The notes beneath the pieces were generated by a model, which saw nothing but the letters and a program-made list of their open reading frames with translations, was not told the DNA's origin and ran no database searches. From Arthrospira sp. PCC 9108 (GTDB taxonomy: Bacteria; Cyanobacteriota; Cyanobacteriia; Cyanobacteriales; Microcoleaceae): 64,000 nt of DNA. Shown in pieces: positions 55,341-64,000 of the stretch (position 1 is its first letter; the number at the start of each line of letters is the position of its first letter). The translations under genes were made by a program, and so were the position numbers. The DNA lies in contig CP066886.1 in NCBI GenBank assembly GCA_016745315.1, positions 5,642,501-5,706,500 of the forward strand, in the 5' to 3' direction.

Positions 55341-55648
55341 CTTTGGTGAGTTCTCCCTGTGCTAGTCCGGTGTTATTTGCGGTATTAGCAGGGGCGGCGG
55401 AGAGGGGTTATCAACTGCTCGGAACCCTGACTATGGTGAGTTATGCTCTGGGATATACTCTGTTGATTTTCCTAGCTAGTTTGTTTACTGGATTAGCAAA
55501 ACAAAGCAAGCGGTTGTTAAACCATTCTGAAGGTATTATCCGCTTTGGTAGTGTGGCTTTAATGATGACAGGTGCTTACTATATCTTGACGGTAACTAAA
55601 TGGTTTTTATGCGGTTATATTACTTCCCATAAATCAAGCCAGCTATAA
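55337..55648 (+). pseudogene. CcdA (cytochrome c biogenesis) C-terminal fragment
   Basis: The frame begins LVSSPCASPVLFAVLAG, a conserved motif of CcdA-type thiol transporters that includes the redox Cys. Two or three membrane spans follow (TMVSYALGYTLLIFLASL). The N-terminal half is missing. The junction with the receiver fragment at 55340 joins the internal parts of two unrelated genes. Confidence 0.75.
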
Positions 55649-55683
55649 ATGTTGTCAGTTAAGTTTATAGGGCTGCTATGGTA

Positions 55684-55713
55684 TGATAAAAAAATCCCCC
55701 AGCAGTTGGGGGG
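55684..55713 (-). terminator. Rho-independent terminator of ndhD
   Basis: On the minus strand TCCCCCCAACTGCTGGGGGA forms a stem and is followed by a run of seven T. It lies ~35 bases after the ndhD stop codon. Confidence 0.85.
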
Positions 55714-55747
55714 AATGATTAATTAGGTATTGAATTGGTTAAATTGG

Positions 55748-57352
55748 TTAATTCTCAGACAGGGACTTACCGATGATGGGAGCATTTAGAGAAACCAATT
55801 CTTGAGTATTGGTAGCAATGGGATTATTCTTAACCAAAGTGGGGACAGACTGCCGCATTAAAGCGGTAAGTTGAGTTGTGGTTGAATCATACATTTGTGT
55901 TACCACTTTGGGATATAACCCAATGCCAATTATGGGCACTAATAAACAGGCGATAACAAATACCTCGCGGGGTTCTGCATCTACCAGTTTTTCGTGGGAG
56001 GTTAGTTCCTGATTTTCGGGACCATAGAGAATTTCCCGCAGCATGGACAGCAGATAAATGGGGGTAATAATTACACCAACTGCAGCCAGGAAGACGACTA
56101 GCACTTTAAATGTGGCATTGTAAGCATCACTGGTAGCGATACCAATAAACACCATTAATTCAGCCACAAACCCACTCATTCCGGGTAAGGCTAGAGATGC
56201 CATTGAACAAGTAGTCCACATGGCAAAAACTTTCTTCATCTTTAAACCAACCCCTCCCATTTCATCTAACATGAGGGTATGGGTGCGGTCATAAGTACAG
56301 CCGACCAGGAAGAATAAACTAGCCCCAATTAAGCCATGGGAAATCATCTGCAACATGGCACCACTGAGGCCTATTTCTGTGAATGAGCCCATACCAATTA
56401 ACACAAACCCCATGTGAGAAATTGAGGAATAGGCGATTTTTCGTTTGAGGTTGCGTTGGGCAAAAGAAGTGAAGGCGGCATAGACGATGTTAACTACGCC
56501 TAAAATCACTAAAATGGGGGCGAAGGTGGCATGGGCATCGGGTAGCATTCCCACATTCATGCGTAGCAAGGCATAACCGCCCATTTTTAGGAGGATACCC
56601 GCTAGTAACATATGGGCGGGGGCGGTAGCTTCCCCGTGGGCATCAGGTAGCCAGGTATGAAGGGGAAAAATGGGTAATTTGACCCCATATGCAATCAGAA
56701 ACCCACCATACAGGAGTAATTCTAGTTTAATGGGAAAGTCCTTAATGGCGATCGCCTGCATATCAAAGGTAACAGTATCGCCATAGAAGGCCATAGTCAG
56801 GGCTGCGACCAAAATAAACAGGGAACCGCCTGCGGTATACAAAATAAACTTAGTAGCCGCATACAGGCGCTTTTTACCGCCCCAAATTGAAAGAATTAGG
56901 TAAACGGGAACTAATTCCAACTCCCAAACCAGGAAGAATAACAACATATCCTGGACAGCGAAAACGGCAATCTGACCGCCATACATCGCCAACATTAGGA
57001 AGTAGAAAAGTTTGGGCTTTAAAGTGACTGGCCAAGCTGCTAAAATCGCGAGGGTGGTGATAAATCCGGTGAGGATAATCAGGGGCATAGATAAGCCATC
57101 AGCCCCCACGGACCAACTCAAACCGATTTCGGGTAGCCAGTCATAACGTTCTACCAACTGTAAACCGGGGGTATTCAAGTCATACCCAGTACAGAAGGCA
57201 TAAACAATAATTGAAAAGTCAATCAATCCCACGATTAGGGCATACCAGCGCACCGTTTTACCATCTTTATCAGGGATAAAGGGTAAAAACAGTGATGCCA
57301 CAATGGGAAACAGAATTGTAATCGTCAGCCAAGGAAAATTAGCCATTGTCAT
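55748..57352 (-). CDS. ndhD: NAD(P)H-quinone oxidoreductase subunit 4 (NdhD)
   Basis: The ~534-residue NDH-1 proton-pumping membrane subunit has the antiporter-like core with WSVGADGLSMPLIILTGF, LVPVYLILSIWGG, LPIFPLHTWLPDAHGEATAP and SSISHMGFVLIG. ATG 57352 is preferred because an AAAGGA site precedes it and it gives the family N-terminus MTMANFPWLTI. It forms an ndhF-ndhD unit with the upstream gene, as expected for NDH-1L-type complexes. Confidence 0.94.
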   Translation of the reverse strand: MTMANFPWLTITILFPIVASLFLPFIPDKDGKTVRWYALIVGLIDFSIIVYAFCTGYDLNTPGLQLVERYDWLPEIGLSWSVGADGLSMPLIILTGFITTLAILAAWPVTLKPKLFYFLMLAMYGGQIAVFAVQDMLLFFLVWELELVPVYLILSIWGGKKRLYAATKFILYTAGGSLFILVAALTMAFYGDTVTFDMQAIAIKDFPIKLELLLYGGFLIAYGVKLPIFPLHTWLPDAHGEATAPAHMLLAGILLKMGGYALLRMNVGMLPDAHATFAPILVILGVVNIVYAAFTSFAQRNLKRKIAYSSISHMGFVLIGMGSFTEIGLSGAMLQMISHGLIGASLFFLVGCTYDRTHTLMLDEMGGVGLKMKKVFAMWTTCSMASLALPGMSGFVAELMVFIGIATSDAYNATFKVLVVFLAAVGVIITPIYLLSMLREILYGPENQELTSHEKLVDAEPREVFVIACLLVPIIGIGLYPKVVTQMYDSTTTQLTALMRQSVPTLVKNNPIATNTQELVSLNAPIIGKSLSEN

Positions 57353-57490
57353 GTTTAGTTGTCCTTTCACGCTTAGGACAAAAGCGCCAATCATTCACTA
57401 CAAGATTGGGAAAGTGTTGTGAATCTAATGGTTAGTTAAACCGGAGATTTTCCACTTCCCCAAATTACGGAAACACGGAGGTAATTGCAG

Positions 57491-59563
57491 TTAGCCAATG
57501 CCGGAAAATACGACAAAGCCGAGGACTGCTACAAATACAATTAGGGCGTAAAATTGGGCGCGACCATTCTCTAAGTATTTGAGACCTTCTCCGGTGACTA
57601 AAGCCACTAAACCTGTTAAGTTAACGGCACCATCAACAACTCGATAGTCAACTTCGAGAATTTGACGGGCGAGGCGGCGACTTCCTTTGACAAATAGGAG
57701 GTCGTTAATATCGTCGAGATACCATTTGTTGAGGGAGAATTGGTAAAGAGGTTGGATTTTTTGAGCGATCGCATTTGGAGCTATTTGATGTTTCAAGTAC
57801 ATCAAGGATGCCAAAGTAATACCAATCAAAGCAATGCCAACGGAACTCCCCGCCATAATCACAAATTCGCCGAGTTCAAACTCAGCCAACTGTTCCATCA
57901 CCTCAGCTATTGACTCCCCGGGAGCGTGAATAAACATCTCGAAATAGTTATTAAAGGGAGTTCCTAATAACCCAATAAACACAGAGGGAACAGCTAAAGC
58001 CATCAAAGCAATAGTCATAGTCCAGGGAGACTCATGGGGAGTATCACTATGACCATGACCGTGATCATGACCATGACCATGATCATCGCTATGTAGTTCC
58101 TCTGGGTTCATCGCACCCGGACCAAAGGCATAATTAGGGCCATTAGCCGCCGCCGTTAGCTGTTGCTGTATGGTTGTATCATTACCCCGAAATTGACCTT
58201 CAAAGGTGCTGAAATACATACGGAACATATAAAATGCCGTAATACCAGCCGTTAGCCAGCCTACCACCCACAGGGCAGGATTAGAAGCAAAGGCACTGCT
58301 GAGAATCTCATCTTTTGACCAGAAGCCAGCAAAGGGAGGAATGCCGCAAATAGCCAGAGTCCCAATCAAAAAGCAGGTGCTAGTAATGGGCATATATTTC
58401 CGCAGTCCCCCCATTAGTCGCATATCCTGGGCTAAAACCGGGTCGTGTCCGACTACGGCTTCCATACCATGAATAACGGAACCCGAACACAGGAACAACA
58501 TTGCCTTAAAATAGGCGTGGGTCATTAGGTGGAAGAGTCCGGCGCTATAAGCACCGACACCCATTGCCATGACCATATAGCCTAGCTGGGAAATGGTGGA
58601 GTAGGCGAGTCCTTTTTTGATGTCGTTTTGGGTGATGGCGATACTAGCGCCTAAAAAGGCAGTAAAGCAACCAGTCCAGGCGATCGTAGTCATCACCACG
58701 GGGATACCCTCAAACACGGGGTACATTCTGGCGATCAGGAATACCCCAGCCGCTACCATGGTGGCGGCGTGAATGAGAGCAGAAATGGGGGTCGGGCCTT
58801 CCATTGCGTCAGGAAGCCAAACATGGAGGGGAAATTGAGCGGATTTGGCTACGGGGCCCAAGAACACTAGGATGGCAAATATAGCAGCCAGCGCCCCACT
58901 AATGGACCCGCTTTCTACTAGGTATTCTAGGCGAGACCCCATTAACTCAAATTCAAAGGTGTTAGTCGCCCAATACAGACCGAGGATGCCTAACAGCAGA
59001 CCAAAGTCACCGACACGGTTAGTGATGAAGGCTTTTTGACAGGCATCTGCTGCTGGTTTGCGATCGTACCAAAACCCGATCAGTAGGTAGGAAGATACCC
59101 CTACCAATTCCCAGAAAATATAGACTTGTAGCAGGTTGGGACAAACTACCAGACCCAACATAGACGAGCTAAATAGGCTCAGATAGGCATAAAAACGAAC
59201 ATATCCTGGATCATGAGCCATATAGCCGTCGGTGTAGACCATGACCAATAGGGCTACAGTGGTGACGATCGCCAACATCACAGCGGTCAGATGGTCAATT
59301 GTGTAGCCCATACTGATTTTAAAGTCTCCAGCCGCCGCCCACTCAATTATATGAGTGTAGGATTCATGGCCGTTGATTTGACTGGCTAGGAGAGCAAAGG
59401 ACAAAACCATTGATGCACCTAACAGGGAAATCAGGAATATAGCGCTTCCCTGTCTAATTTTGTTAGTGGCTTTGTTCAATGAGATTAGCCCTATGCCCAC
59501 CAGCATCGCACCAAAGAGGGGCAACACCGGAATTAACCAGGCATATTGATAAAGGGGTTCCAT
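57491..59563 (-). CDS. ndhF: NAD(P)H-quinone oxidoreductase subunit 5 (NdhF)
   Basis: The ~690-residue NDH-1 subunit starts at MEPLYQYAWLIPVLPL (ATG 59563; the upstream in-frame extension is not family-like). Motifs are FWELVGVSSYLLIGFWYDR, FPLHVWLPDAMEGPTPISAL and FHLMTHAYFKAMLFL. A His-rich loop HDHGHGHSDTPHE (~residues 500-515) is an insertion within the cytoplasmic loop. The C-terminal amphipathic and membrane helices are present. Confidence 0.94.
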   Translation of the reverse strand: MEPLYQYAWLIPVLPLFGAMLVGIGLISLNKATNKIRQGSAIFLISLLGASMVLSFALLASQINGHESYTHIIEWAAAGDFKISMGYTIDHLTAVMLAIVTTVALLVMVYTDGYMAHDPGYVRFYAYLSLFSSSMLGLVVCPNLLQVYIFWELVGVSSYLLIGFWYDRKPAADACQKAFITNRVGDFGLLLGILGLYWATNTFEFELMGSRLEYLVESGSISGALAAIFAILVFLGPVAKSAQFPLHVWLPDAMEGPTPISALIHAATMVAAGVFLIARMYPVFEGIPVVMTTIAWTGCFTAFLGASIAITQNDIKKGLAYSTISQLGYMVMAMGVGAYSAGLFHLMTHAYFKAMLFLCSGSVIHGMEAVVGHDPVLAQDMRLMGGLRKYMPITSTCFLIGTLAICGIPPFAGFWSKDEILSSAFASNPALWVVGWLTAGITAFYMFRMYFSTFEGQFRGNDTTIQQQLTAAANGPNYAFGPGAMNPEELHSDDHGHGHDHGHGHSDTPHESPWTMTIALMALAVPSVFIGLLGTPFNNYFEMFIHAPGESIAEVMEQLAEFELGEFVIMAGSSVGIALIGITLASLMYLKHQIAPNAIAQKIQPLYQFSLNKWYLDDINDLLFVKGSRRLARQILEVDYRVVDGAVNLTGLVALVTGEGLKYLENGRAQFYALIVFVAVLGFVVFSGIG

Positions 59564-59922
59564 AACTGATGACAGCTTTATACTTCTTAACAAATGGGTT
59601 AAACCGATCCCAATTGTGACACAGAGTTTGTCGCTTCTGAATAAATATCCATCTTTTTCAACCAAAGTCCCTAAAAATGGTCCACTGACACCCCCAGATA
59701 GATAGACTCAAATAAGTTGACATACCTATTATCATAGACTATACTCAATCCATGCAGTCAAGGATAACCCAGGATCAAAAAAAAATCACAGCCTGAAACC
59801 CTTACTGTGTAGTGGATTTAGACAATCTCGAAAAAAAGTTTGCCCAAAGGCTTAACAAAACTTTACTCTTTGAGTATAATTCACTAACAAGCAAGCAATA
59901 GGTATTTATTCTCACACTGACC

Positions 59923-61548
59923 ATGAGCAGTCAAATTCCCTGGCTAACAGCAATTATCCTATTTCCCCTATTGGCATCCTTTGCCATTCCCCTAATTCCC
60001 GACCGAGAAGGCAAAACTATCCGCTGGTATGCCCTAGGAGTCGGTTTGATAGACTTAGTTCTGACAATTGTATGCTTTTGGACTAACTACAATCTCAACG
60101 ATTCAACATTCCAACTAGCCGAAACCTATAGTTGGATTCCCCAATTAGGGCTGAACTGGTCAGTGGCAGTAGATGGCCTATCAATGCCCCTAATCGTACT
60201 AACAGGTTTCGTTAATACATTAGCTATTCTAGCCTCCTGGCGCGTCACCAACAAGCCCAGACTATTTTATTTTCTCTTATTAGTGCTGTACTCCGCCCAA
60301 ATGGGAGTATTCGCAGCCCAAGACCTGCTATTATTCTTCCTGATGTGGGAACTAGAACTGGTTCCCGTTTATATCCTGATTTCCATCTGGGGTGGAGCAA
60401 AGCGCCTCTATGCAGCGACTAAATTCATTCTATATACTGCCCTAGGTTCCATCTTCATCCTAGTCGCCGCCCTAGCAATGGCATTCTACGGCTCCAACCT
60501 CAGTTTCGACATTAGTACCCTCGCTCACAAAAACTATCCCCTAGCCTTAGAATTATTCTTGTATGCAGGCTTCCTAATTGCCTTCGCCGTCAAACTCCCT
60601 ATCTTCCCTCTCCACACATGGCTACCTGATGCTCATAGCGAAGCATCCGCGCCTGTATCCATGATTTTAGCGGGTGTTCTCCTGAAAATGGGTGGTTACG
60701 GCTTAATCCGCATGAACATGGAAATGCTACCCAACGCTCACCTGTATTTTGCCCCAATTCTGGCAATTCTAGGAGTAGTTAATATTGTCTACGGTGCATT
60801 AAGCGCCTTTGCTCAAGATAACCTCAAACGTCGATTAGCTTGTTCCTCTATCTCCCACATGGGTTTTGTCCTCCTGGGTATTGCTTCCTTAACTGAATTG
60901 GGACTTAACGGCGCAGTTCTGCAAATGATTTCCCACGGTTTAATCGCCGCCATGCTGTTCTTCCTAGCAGGTGTTACTTACGAACGTACCCACACCCTAT
61001 CAATGTCCAAATTGGGCGGTATGGCTAAAGATATGCCTAAAGTGTTTGCCCTATTCACTGCTGGTTCAATGGCTTCTTTAGCACTACCTGGAATGAGTGG
61101 TTTTGTCGGAGAATTAACTATCTTCCTCGGCATCACAACTAGCGATATCTACAGTTCCAACTTCAAAATTGTAGTCATCGGTTTAGCTGCTGTCGGTCTA
61201 ATTTTAACCCCCATTTATTTACTCAACCTATTGCGGGTGGTGTTCTACGGTGAAAATAGTGGCGGATTCAACATTGAAAAATATCTAGGAGATGCCAAAC
61301 CTCGCGAAGTGATGATTGCCACCTGTCTACTGTTACCAATTATCGGGATTGGTTTATATCCGAAAGTAGCGACTCAAACCTATGATGTAAAAACTGTTGA
61401 AGTTGCTTCTCAAGTGCGTGAAATATTCCCGGTATTTGCTCAACAACAACGCGGTTCAGTGCTTTACTCAGGCGGGTTTGTAGCTCCCAAAATCGCTCCC
61501 GAAACCTCTGTAGAAGCTCTCCTACCTACTAACGATTCTAACGCCTAG
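59923..61548 (+). CDS. ndhD: Second NdhD paralogue (NDH-1 subunit 4)
   Basis: The 541-residue protein has the same core (WSVAVDGLSMPLIVLTGF, LPIFPLHTWLPDAHSEASAP, SSISHMGFVLLG). It differs in many positions from the minus-strand NdhD. Multiple NdhD forms serve NDH-1 variants for respiration, cyclic electron flow or CO2 uptake. The variant cannot be assigned from the sequence alone; NdhD1 or NdhD2 type is likeliest. It is divergent from ndhF, with a 359-base intergenic region. Confidence 0.92.
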   Translation: MSSQIPWLTAIILFPLLASFAIPLIPDREGKTIRWYALGVGLIDLVLTIVCFWTNYNLNDSTFQLAETYSWIPQLGLNWSVAVDGLSMPLIVLTGFVNTLAILASWRVTNKPRLFYFLLLVLYSAQMGVFAAQDLLLFFLMWELELVPVYILISIWGGAKRLYAATKFILYTALGSIFILVAALAMAFYGSNLSFDISTLAHKNYPLALELFLYAGFLIAFAVKLPIFPLHTWLPDAHSEASAPVSMILAGVLLKMGGYGLIRMNMEMLPNAHLYFAPILAILGVVNIVYGALSAFAQDNLKRRLACSSISHMGFVLLGIASLTELGLNGAVLQMISHGLIAAMLFFLAGVTYERTHTLSMSKLGGMAKDMPKVFALFTAGSMASLALPGMSGFVGELTIFLGITTSDIYSSNFKIVVIGLAAVGLILTPIYLLNLLRVVFYGENSGGFNIEKYLGDAKPREVMIATCLLLPIIGIGLYPKVATQTYDVKTVEVASQVREIFPVFAQQQRGSVLYSGGFVAPKIAPETSVEALLPTNDSNA

Positions 61549-61584
61549 AATCCTCTGTAATTAACCGCTAAATCAACAAATAAA

Positions 61585-61620
61585 TAAAGACGGAAGGTTG
61601 GTAATATCTTCCGTCTTTTA
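61585..61620 (+). terminator. Rho-independent terminator after the second ndhD
   Basis: AAGACGGAAG pairs with CTTCCGTCTT around a short loop and is followed by T-rich sequence. It ends the plus-strand ndhD transcript before the convergent ugd gene. Confidence 0.8.
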
Positions 61621-61702
61621 ATTTCGCAGAAACCAGATTGATCAAGATATCTCAGTGTTTCTGATTAGTTGTAATTAGCGGATTAAACTAACTCATCCTA
61701 AG

Positions 61703-63076
61703 TTAGTGTCCAATTCCCACATATTGGAAACCAAGTTCTTGGAGTTTTTTGCGGTCTAAGAAATTCCGACCATCGATGATAACAGGAGTGTGCATAGATT
61801 TAACCATTTTGGCATAGTTAAGGTTTTGGAACTGTTCCCAATCGGTTACTAAGACCAAAGCATCACAACCATCAGCCATCAATTCTGGGTCGGTTTCCAC
61901 CATCACGTTAGACAGACCATGACGCATTCCGCTTTGGGAAATAATCGGGTCATAGGCTTTCACCCTGGCTCCCAAACGGCTGAGTTGTTCAATCAAATTT
62001 AAAGCCGGTGCATCCCGCATATCATCAGTATCGGGCTTAAAGGTTAACCCCAGTAAACCAACGGTTTTACCTTTGAGAATTTTGAGAACTTGCTGCAATT
62101 TTTCGATCGCAATTACCCGCTGCTGATCATTGACCTCCACGGCTGATTTCAACAGTTTGGCATCATAATTATAATCATCGGCGGTATGAATTAAAGCCGA
62201 CACATCTTTAGGGAAACAGGAGCCCCCCCAACCAATACCAGCTTGCAGGAATTTGTTACCAATACGGGAGTCTAAACCGATACCAGTGGCTACCTGTTTA
62301 ACATCAGCACCAACGCGATCGCAAATATTGGCGATTTCATTAATAAAACTGATTTTAGTCGCCAGGAAGGAATTAGCCGCATATTTGACCATTTCCGCCG
62401 AACTTAAATCAGTCATCACCACCGGAACCGGAGGTAAATCGGGATCATCAGCATATTTACGATCTACAATGGGTTGATATAATTCCTGCATCAGACCCAA
62501 AGCCTTTTGGCTATTGCTTCCCAACACAATGCGATCGGGATTAAAAGTATCAAAAATCGCCGAACCTTCCCGCAGAAATTCCGGGTTACTAACCACATCA
62601 AACTGCAATTCTCCCGCCGACCCAGAAGTTCCTTGTTCCTTTTGTTGTTCAGTAAAACCATCAAGAACAATCATCCGCACCCAGTCCCCCGAACCGATAG
62701 GAACCGTAGACTTATTCACCACCACCTTATAACCCGATCCACGGGTCAAATTAGCACCAATTCCTCGCGCCACTGCTTCCACATATCGAGTGTCACTTTC
62801 TCCTGTTGGTAGGGGAGGGGTTCCCACCGCAATAAACAAAATATCCCCATGTTCAACCCCAGCTTTCAGGTCAGAAGTAAAAGACAACTTCCCAGACTCC
62901 GCACAGGACTTCATCAACTCCGAAAGTCCCGGCTCATAAATTGGGGACTGTCCCGACTTCATCAACTTAACCTTTTCTTCGTTGTTGTCCACACAAATCA
63001 CATCATGACCTGTATGAGCCAAACAAACCCCGGTTACTAAACCCACATATCCAGTACCGATTACACAAACACGCAT
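61703..63076 (-). CDS. ugd: UDP-glucose 6-dehydrogenase
   Basis: The ~457-residue enzyme oxidises UDP-glucose to UDP-glucuronate. It has the Rossmann start MRVCVIGTGYVGLVTG, the mid-domain KYAANSFLATKISFINE, and the catalytic cysteine motif GIGWGGSCFPKDV. ATG 63076 is chosen since it begins directly with the Rossmann strand. It is followed upstream by a UDP-glucuronate decarboxylase-type gene, so the pair would make UDP-xylose for polysaccharide. Confidence 0.94.
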   Translation of the reverse strand: MRVCVIGTGYVGLVTGVCLAHTGHDVICVDNNEEKVKLMKSGQSPIYEPGLSELMKSCAESGKLSFTSDLKAGVEHGDILFIAVGTPPLPTGESDTRYVEAVARGIGANLTRGSGYKVVVNKSTVPIGSGDWVRMIVLDGFTEQQKEQGTSGSAGELQFDVVSNPEFLREGSAIFDTFNPDRIVLGSNSQKALGLMQELYQPIVDRKYADDPDLPPVPVVMTDLSSAEMVKYAANSFLATKISFINEIANICDRVGADVKQVATGIGLDSRIGNKFLQAGIGWGGSCFPKDVSALIHTADDYNYDAKLLKSAVEVNDQQRVIAIEKLQQVLKILKGKTVGLLGLTFKPDTDDMRDAPALNLIEQLSRLGARVKAYDPIISQSGMRHGLSNVMVETDPELMADGCDALVLVTDWEQFQNLNYAKMVKSMHTPVIIDGRNFLDRKKLQELGFQYVGIGH

Positions 63077-63183
63077 ACAAACTTCCTCAAATGATTGATA
63101 CAACAGGAGTTATAGCAGTGCCATGATTTATTAGCACAACCATTTAGAATTGTAGAAGACCCATCAATCGGCAATTACCTAAA

Positions 63184-64000
63184 TTACTTACTCTCAAGGA
63201 TAACCCGACTCCGAAAATCTTCAATGGTTAGCTTGAGTCCATCATTTAAATGTACCGTCGGTTCCCAATCCAGATACTTCTTAGCTTTGGTAATATCCGG
63301 TTGTCGCTGCTTCGGATCATCTTGGGGTAAGGGTTTATATTGAATCTCAGCATCAGGATTAATCATCTGTTGAATTTTGGTAGCCAACTCCAAAATCGTA
63401 TATTCTCCCGGATTACCCAAATTCACTGGCCCTATATAGTCCCCATTCATCAGGCGAATCAGTCCTTCCACCAAATCCGAAACATAGCAAAAACTGCGGG
63501 TTTGGGAACCATCACCATAAACCGTTAAAGGAATTCCCCGGATAGCTTGGACAATAAAATTGCTCACCACCCGTCCATCATTTTCCAGCATACGGGGTCC
63601 AAAAGTATTAAAGATGCGCGCCACCCTAATATCTACGTTATTTTGATGGTAGTAGTCAAAAGCCAGAGTTTCCGCCACCCGCTTCCCCTCATCATAACAG
63701 GAACGGGGACCAATACAGTTAACATTACCCCGATACTCTTCAGTTTGGGGGTGAACATCTGGATCTCCGTAAACTTCCGAGGTGGAAGCCAGCAAAAATC
63801 GAGCCTTGACCCGTTTGGCTAAACCCAGCATATTCAAGGTCCCCATGACATTAGTTTTAATGGTCTTGACCGGGTTGTATTGATAATGTACAGGGGAAGC
63901 AGGACAAGCCAAGTGATAAATCTGATCCACCTCTAGGCGAATTGGCTCAGTGATATCATGGCGGATCAGTTCAAAATAAGGATTCCCAATCCATTTAAGA
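63184..64000 (-). CDS. UDP-glucuronate decarboxylase-type epimerase, partial
   Basis: An extended-SDR protein open at the window end. The frame continues past 63930 with LKWIGNPYFELIRHDITEPI, so the true start is outside. Motifs are HLACPASPVHYQYNP and the catalytic Ser/Tyr-Lys in RSCYDEGKRVAE. The C-terminal NLGNPGEYTILELA and DDPKQRQPDITKA are typical of UXS-type enzymes. It converts UDP-glucuronate, the product of the neighbouring ugd enzyme, to UDP-xylose by NAD-dependent decarboxylation. Confidence 0.9.
   Translation of the reverse strand, partial: LKWIGNPYFELIRHDITEPIRLEVDQIYHLACPASPVHYQYNPVKTIKTNVMGTLNMLGLAKRVKARFLLASTSEVYGDPDVHPQTEEYRGNVNCIGPRSCYDEGKRVAETLAFDYYHQNNVDIRVARIFNTFGPRMLENDGRVVSNFIVQAIRGIPLTVYGDGSQTRSFCYVSDLVEGLIRLMNGDYIGPVNLGNPGEYTILELATKIQQMINPDAEIQYKPLPQDDPKQRQPDITKAKKYLDWEPTVHLNDGLKLTIEDFRSRVILESK

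Overview
The window looks like a filamentous cyanobacterium, most likely an Oscillatoriales strain close to Arthrospira/Limnospira. The evidence is dense HIP1 octamers (GCGATCGC), an Flv3/Flv1 flavodiiron pair for O2 photoreduction, thylakoid NDH-1 subunits (NdhF and two NdhD), a cyanobactin pathway and heavy repeat load. The genus is an inference from gene content, not from a marker gene.

Region 1 (1-4.8 kb) is a rearranged edge. A 903-bp inverted duplication carries a truncated NACHT ATPase twice around a broken DNA adenine methylase, iteron-like repeats and operator-like palindromes.

Region 2 (4.8-23.6 kb) is the centrepiece: a cyanobactin RiPP cluster in A-B-C-D-E-F-G order on the minus strand. 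It contains PatA-like protease (21.7-23.6), small PatB and PatC proteins, a PatD/TruD-like YcaO cyclodehydratase (18.0-20.3), six short precursor (PatE-like) genes in a 511-519 bp direct-repeat array (14.7-17.4), PatF (12.9-13.9) and an oxidase-protease PatG (4.8-8.6). The precursor genes are 57-59 codons. Each has a near-invariant leader, a variable core ending in Cys and the tail SY(D/E)GDDE. Four different cores are intact, one of them in two copies, and one gene has a stop before its core. Two further leader relics, a PatG N-terminal relic, a RAYT-type transposase, an IS200/IS605 element with tnpB, and Uma2 genes and relics are embedded in the cluster.

Region 3 (24.2-29.9 kb) is a second RiPP locus. 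Two related acidic precursors and one ATP-grasp ligase form a compact graspetide (microviridin-like) operon beside a STAND/NB-ARC gene with an internal stop. Both lie between ~1.1-kb direct repeats carrying Uma2 and a ParD-like relic.

Region 4 (30-45.4 kb) is mostly chromosomal core: flv3, frameshifted flv1, 179-bp tandem repeats, an NTF2-like secreted protein, murG, a pentapeptide-repeat protein, a TPR glycosyltransferase, a TPR Ser/Thr kinase, hisH, rsmD (frameshifted), mazG and a DUF2227 protein. Region 5 (45.47-49.44 kb) is an inverted-repeat island between tRNA-Val(TAC) and tRNA-Ala(CGC), with a complete 1418-bp IS nested in one arm. Region 6 (49.4-64 kb) holds a HAD phosphatase, a methyltransferase, a TVP38 protein, an ArsS-like radical SAM enzyme, a CNG-type K+ channel, a scar of two gene fragments, ndhD/ndhF/ndhD, ugd and a partial UDP-glucuronate decarboxylase.

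A technical caution: at six loci (patD, uma2 copies, flv1, rsmD, TVP38) adding one base to a G/C homopolymer restores the expected conserved protein. Several apparent pseudogenes may therefore be sequencing artefacts.
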